A stretch of DNA of 8,740 nt, taken from the NCBI GenBank assembly GCA_024763185.1, contig JANTFY010000087.1, positions 1-8,740 of the forward strand. The letters run 5' to 3'. Of this stretch, positions 5,533 to 8,740 are shown one piece after another. Positions within the stretch are counted from its first letter, which is position 1, and each line of letters opens with the position of its first letter. This DNA is from Gammaproteobacteria bacterium (GTDB lineage: Bacteria; Pseudomonadota; Gammaproteobacteria; GCA-001735895). Made by a program: the position numbers and the translations under genes. The notes beneath the pieces were generated by a model. The model searched no databases. It saw only the letters and a program-made list of their open reading frames with translations, and had not been told where the DNA came from.

Positions 5533-6414
5533 ATGTTTAGTCGAATCGGTTTATTTCTGTTAGCCAATTTTGGTGTGCTGGCGGTACTTAGCATGTCCAT
5601 GCGATTGCTGGGTGTGGACGCCTATCTGGCGGAGCAGGGTGGGGCTTTTCAGTTGAATGGCCTGCTTGTTATGGCAGCGATCATGGGTTTTGCCGGGTCG
5701 TTTATCTCTCTGGCAATGTCGAAAATGATGGCCAAACGTTCGATGGGCGTGCAGGTCATAGAGACCCCGCGCAATGAAACCGAACAGTGGTTGCTGAATA
5801 CGGTAAAACGCCAGGCAAAAGAAGCCGGGGTCGGCATGCCGGAAGTCGGCATCTTCCAGGCCAATGTCATGAATGCATTTGCCACCGGCATGAACAAAAA
5901 TAATGCGTTGGTCGCCGTGAGCACAGGCCTGATGCAACAGATGACACGTGATGAAGTGGAAGCGGTACTGGGTCATGAAATGGCGCACGTGGCGAATGGC
6001 GATATGGTGACCATGGGACTATTACAGGGCGTACTGAATACCTTCGTGATCTTCTTTTCGCGAATCATCGGCATGTTGGTGGATCGCGTGGTGTTCAAGG
6101 TCGAGCGCGGTATTGGCCCAGGTTACTGGATAGGCTCCATCGTTGCCGAGGTTGTACTCGGTGTGGTGGCCGCGATTATAGCGGCCTGGTTTTCACGCCG
6201 CCGCGAGTACCGTGCAGACGAAGGTGGCGCCCGACTGGCCGGCAGTGGAAAAATGATCGCCGCATTACAGCGCTTGGCCGGGGCGCATGAACCGCAGGGC
6301 ATGAAAGGCGAGATGGCTGCATTCGGGATTTCAGCGGGTAGCTCCCTGACCGAGTTGCTCAGTACCCATCCTCCACTGGAAAAACGTATAGCCGCCCTGA
6401 AGGCCCGTGTTTGA
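5533..6414 (+). CDS. htpX: Membrane zinc metalloprotease HtpX (M48 family)
   Basis: HtpX degrades misfolded or damaged inner-membrane proteins, together with FtsH, with its active site on the cytoplasmic side. The product is 293 residues, the same length as E. coli HtpX. Two N-terminal membrane segments (about 4-24 and 42-62) are followed by the protease domain with the zinc motif HEMAH (148-152; His148, Glu149, His152). Two further hydrophobic segments (about 161-181 and 198-219) come next, then the third zinc ligand Glu225 in SRRREYRADE. The C-terminal STHPPLEKRI is typical of the family. ATG at 5533 (MFSRIGLFLLANF) is preferred over the in-frame TTG at 5521, because it aligns with known HtpX N-termini and has GGGA 6 nt upstream. 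A sigma-32-type promoter and a CpxR-like site precede it. Its stop lies 7 bp from that of the convergent fimX-like gene. Confidence 0.97.
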   Translation: MFSRIGLFLLANFGVLAVLSMSMRLLGVDAYLAEQGGAFQLNGLLVMAAIMGFAGSFISLAMSKMMAKRSMGVQVIETPRNETEQWLLNTVKRQAKEAGVGMPEVGIFQANVMNAFATGMNKNNALVAVSTGLMQQMTRDEVEAVLGHEMAHVANGDMVTMGLLQGVLNTFVIFFSRIIGMLVDRVVFKVERGIGPGYWIGSIVAEVVLGVVAAIIAAWFSRRREYRADEGGARLAGSGKMIAALQRLAGAHEPQGMKGEMAAFGISAGSSLTELLSTHPPLEKRIAALKARV

Positions 6415-6421
6415 AACGCGC

Positions 6422-8515
6422 CTAAACAGACATGGATGAAAAATCGTAATTGAGGTCAGTGGTGGCGGATTGCAAAAAGTCACCCTGCACGAAGTCGGCG
6501 CCCACCGTCCATAACACGCTGAGTACGCCCGCGTCATTCACGTTAGGGATAATACAGCGTATTTCCATGGAGGAAGCCTGGCTGGTGATGTCTTTGATAC
6601 TGTTCTGGTTTTCCTGGTTGGTGGATAGCCCCTCGACATAGGCATCGTTGATGCGCAGGAAATCGGCCTGGATGTGTTTCACCAACTGAAAAGGATTCAG
6701 GCCCGTGCCAAAGCCATCCAGCACGACCTGGCAATGTAATTGTTTTAAACCCTTAAACAGAGTTTTGGCGGCTTTTAACTGGTTGACGGCATGCGCTTCA
6801 TTGATCGTGAAAACAAGTTGCTCTCCGGGAATTTTGGCGCTTTTTATTCGTGCCGCAATCCACCGTGTGAGGCTGGCATCCTGAACCGAATCACAACTCA
6901 AGGGTATGAAAATATCCAGTTTTCGTCCAGCCTGGGCTTCACTGGCAATCAGTTTAACCGCATTGATAATGGACCATCGATCGAGGGTTTTGGCCGTGGA
7001 TGTTCTTTCCGCTGCCGGCATGAAATCTTCTTCGCTCAGATCGGGGCCATCCTCGGTATGAATCACTTTTTTGATTTCGTAGCGTTCCCCGCCATCGCCA
7101 GCGATGCTGACTATTGGCTGGTATAAGGCGGTAATGGAGTTATTGGCCACGGCCGCCTTGATGTGTTTGACAATTTCACCATCTTCCTCGGCCTGGGACA
7201 TTTCTCCCGCAACCGGCACGTAAACCTTAGCCGCGTTGCCGCCTTCATTTTGAATCTGGTCAATATTGCGTTCGGAGCGGGCAATAATCTCGTTCGAATT
7301 ATCGGGTGAGTTTTCATCGATGTGGTAAATCGATACGCTGCAGGTTGCGCTGATGGATTGATTACCCACTTCAGAGATATGTTCTTCGACCTGTTTCAGC
7401 AGGGAGGCGGCATTGTCCTCGATCATGCTGTTTTTCTTGTCGGTACTCAAAATGGTGTAGGTGTAGGCGCCAAATCGTGATACCAATTCATTATTCCTGG
7501 CCTGGGCCTTTAAAATTTGTGCGATGTCATTAATTAAAATGTCACAGCCTGAGATGCCCACGGTATTCCTGACGTTCTGGAAATTATCGATCGACAGAAA
7601 TAACAGTACAGCCTGGGTCTTGCCATTGATCGCATTGTCGATGCTCTGTTGTAGTTTTTCCATGAAGTACTGGCGGTTAAACAGCCCGGTGACCAGATCA
7701 TGCTGGTGCAGGTAATTGATTTGTTCTTCGAGTTCGCTGGTGTCAGCCCGCGAACGAATCAGTATCTGGGTGCAGGGTTCGCCGTCGTAACTGGCGCGGG
7801 AAAATTCGAGCAGCCCTTCTAGGGTTTCTCCGCTGCGATGTAATAACTTGAGTTTCAGTTCATTGGTGGAGGTTTTATTCTGGCTTAGATCACGCAGGTA
7901 TTTTTTCAATTCTTCCTGCTGCTCGGCATGCACCATGTCAATCAGGGGCGTGGACTCAAGTTCGTCCAGGTCGGTACAACCAAACAATTCCATATAGGAT
8001 TCGTTGGCGTAAATGTGCATGCCTTCATGAACGTAGGCTACCGCATCCTTGGAATTGGCCAGCAGCGACTGGCAGCGTTTTTCGCTTTCGTGTAATTCTT
8101 TTTCACAGCTCACCGATTTGCGCCAGGTTTTAAGGCTGTCGGCTTCGCGTTTGATGACCAGAGCAAGATGATCAAGGGAATCGGCGTTCACCACATCTTG
8201 TGCACCGTCTTTCATGGCGGCGATAAGAATCTCTTCGTTAACCGTTTTGCTCATGCCGATGACAGCCAGGTGGCGTCCGCATTCGCGGATCAGATGTTGA
8301 ACCTGCTGCAGGGTGAAATCGGGTAAATCCATCGAAAACACCACCAGGTCGAGCGTTTTGGCGACAATGATTTCACAGAAATCACTACTGTCTTCGGCAA
8401 ACTCGGCCAATACGTGTATGCCTGAGCTGCGTAATGAACTGGTGATGATTTCAGCCTGATGAAGACCTTCATCGACAATAAGCAGTCGAATCAGTTTATC
8501 TGCGTTTGATTCCAT
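6422..8515 (-). CDS. fimX: FimX-like c-di-GMP receptor: degenerate REC-PAS-GGDEF-EAL protein
   Basis: FimX binds c-di-GMP through an inactive EAL domain and promotes type IV pilus assembly and twitching at the cell pole. This protein has 697 residues (P. aeruginosa FimX about 690) in the same order: REC (about 8-125), PAS (about 145-257), GGDEF (about 262-435), EAL (about 448-690). The linker and PAS segment EKRCQSLLANSKDAVAYVH, then GMHIYANESYMELFG, and YDGEPCTQILIR closely recall FimX. Every catalytic site is altered: the REC phospho-acceptor position is Ser61, GGDEF reads GAYTY (349-353), EAL reads EIK (480-482), the DDFGTG loop reads DGFGTG (600-605), and the usual Asn of the EAL domain is replaced (IFIPLS, Pro538). 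The c-di-GMP-type QPIVS (466-470) is kept. It is thus probably a receptor, not an enzyme. The ATG at 8515 lacks a clear ribosome site but fits FimX N-termini (IRLLIVDE). No pilus genes lie in the window. Confidence 0.93.
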   Translation of the reverse strand: MESNADKLIRLLIVDEGLHQAEIITSSLRSSGIHVLAEFAEDSSDFCEIIVAKTLDLVVFSMDLPDFTLQQVQHLIRECGRHLAVIGMSKTVNEEILIAAMKDGAQDVVNADSLDHLALVIKREADSLKTWRKSVSCEKELHESEKRCQSLLANSKDAVAYVHEGMHIYANESYMELFGCTDLDELESTPLIDMVHAEQQEELKKYLRDLSQNKTSTNELKLKLLHRSGETLEGLLEFSRASYDGEPCTQILIRSRADTSELEEQINYLHQHDLVTGLFNRQYFMEKLQQSIDNAINGKTQAVLLFLSIDNFQNVRNTVGISGCDILINDIAQILKAQARNNELVSRFGAYTYTILSTDKKNSMIEDNAASLLKQVEEHISEVGNQSISATCSVSIYHIDENSPDNSNEIIARSERNIDQIQNEGGNAAKVYVPVAGEMSQAEEDGEIVKHIKAAVANNSITALYQPIVSIAGDGGERYEIKKVIHTEDGPDLSEEDFMPAAERTSTAKTLDRWSIINAVKLIASEAQAGRKLDIFIPLSCDSVQDASLTRWIAARIKSAKIPGEQLVFTINEAHAVNQLKAAKTLFKGLKQLHCQVVLDGFGTGLNPFQLVKHIQADFLRINDAYVEGLSTNQENQNSIKDITSQASSMEIRCIIPNVNDAGVLSVLWTVGADFVQGDFLQSATTDLNYDFSSMSV

Positions 8516-8573
8516 GGGTGTTTCAGCGAGTTACAGACGATTTATTGTTTTAATAGCTAGATAATAGCGCATA

Positions 8574-8740
8574 TTAGCGACAATGTACTGGGCTTTTGGA
8601 TAATTGTCCCGGAATTTCATCCACCATTTTCGGTAAAAGATAACCCGCTAGCTGGTGCTTAAGAGCCTGATAAATGGCGCAGCTTTGCTCGTGGCTCAAA
8701 TCAAAATGGGCTGCGCCCTGAACCTTGTCCAGCCGGTGCA
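8574..8740 (-). CDS. C-terminal 54 residues of an unidentified protein (5' end outside window)
   Basis: On the minus strand the frame is open from 8738 to a TAA at 8574-8576 and encodes 54 residues, starting HRLDKVQGAAHFDLSHEQ and ending QLSKSPVHCR. It is the only one of the three minus-strand frames that stays open from the window edge. The composition looks like a normal protein end, mostly helical (HEQSCAIYQALKHQLAGYLL). I do not recognise the family. The gene lies 58 bp upstream of fimX in the same direction, so the two may be co-transcribed. TATTAT (minus strand, 8566 to 8561) in the gap resembles a -10 box but lacks a suitable -35. Confidence 0.6.
   Translation of the reverse strand, partial: HRLDKVQGAAHFDLSHEQSCAIYQALKHQLAGYLLPKMVDEIPGQLSKSPVHCR

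Noticed and set aside
5560..5988. Minus-strand 142-residue ORF within htpX
   Set aside because: It is the reverse of the htpX coding sequence, rich in His and Cys from the complement of conserved codons, and htpX is certain in this region.
6415..6421. Terminator between htpX and fimX
   Set aside because: Only 7 bp separate the two stop codons and no stable hairpin spans them.

Overview
The window looks like a chromosomal segment of a gammaproteobacterium of medium GC content. ParC, HtpX, NapC and FimX all read like gammaproteobacterial family members, and the parC/fimX pairing recalls Pseudomonas, where (from memory) fimX lies a few genes from parC. Species cannot be fixed from the sequence. 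There are no rRNA or tRNA genes, insertion sequences, CRISPR arrays or phage genes.

Layout. 2-1189 (+) is the 3' end of parC (topoisomerase IV subunit A). A likely promoter with a perfect TTGACA box and a palindrome over its probable start follows. It drives a two-gene operon: a NapC/NirT-type tetrahaem quinol dehydrogenase (1369-1971) and a secreted ankyrin-repeat protein (1990-2925). Converging on this operon is a periplasmic dihaem c4-type cytochrome (2973-3761, -). A 340-bp AT-rich region (3762-4101) separates that cytochrome from a divergent alpha/beta-hydrolase-fold gene (4102-5013, +). The region carries two FNR/Anr-like sites in mirror arrangement, each 20 bp from a CATAAT box facing the flanking gene. 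The hydrolase has Ala where the nucleophilic Ser should be. A small secreted protein of unknown function (5029-5277, -) follows, then htpX (5533-6414, +), preceded by a heat-shock-type promoter and a CpxR-like repeat. Last come a FimX-like degenerate REC-PAS-GGDEF-EAL protein (6422-8515, -) and the C-terminal end of an unidentified gene (8574-8740, -).

How the genes may work together. The NapC-like protein, the ankyrin protein and the c4-type cytochrome sit side by side and all act at or outside the inner membrane. With the FNR-like sites, this suggests a small respiratory electron-transfer module tuned to oxygen, but no terminal reductase is present, so its acceptor is unknown. HtpX belongs to membrane protein quality control. 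FimX is a c-di-GMP receptor for type IV pilus (twitching) function and is unrelated to the redox genes. The most useful leads are the mirror-image FNR-like promoters, the NapC-ankyrin operon without a reductase, and the apparent pseudo-hydrolase.
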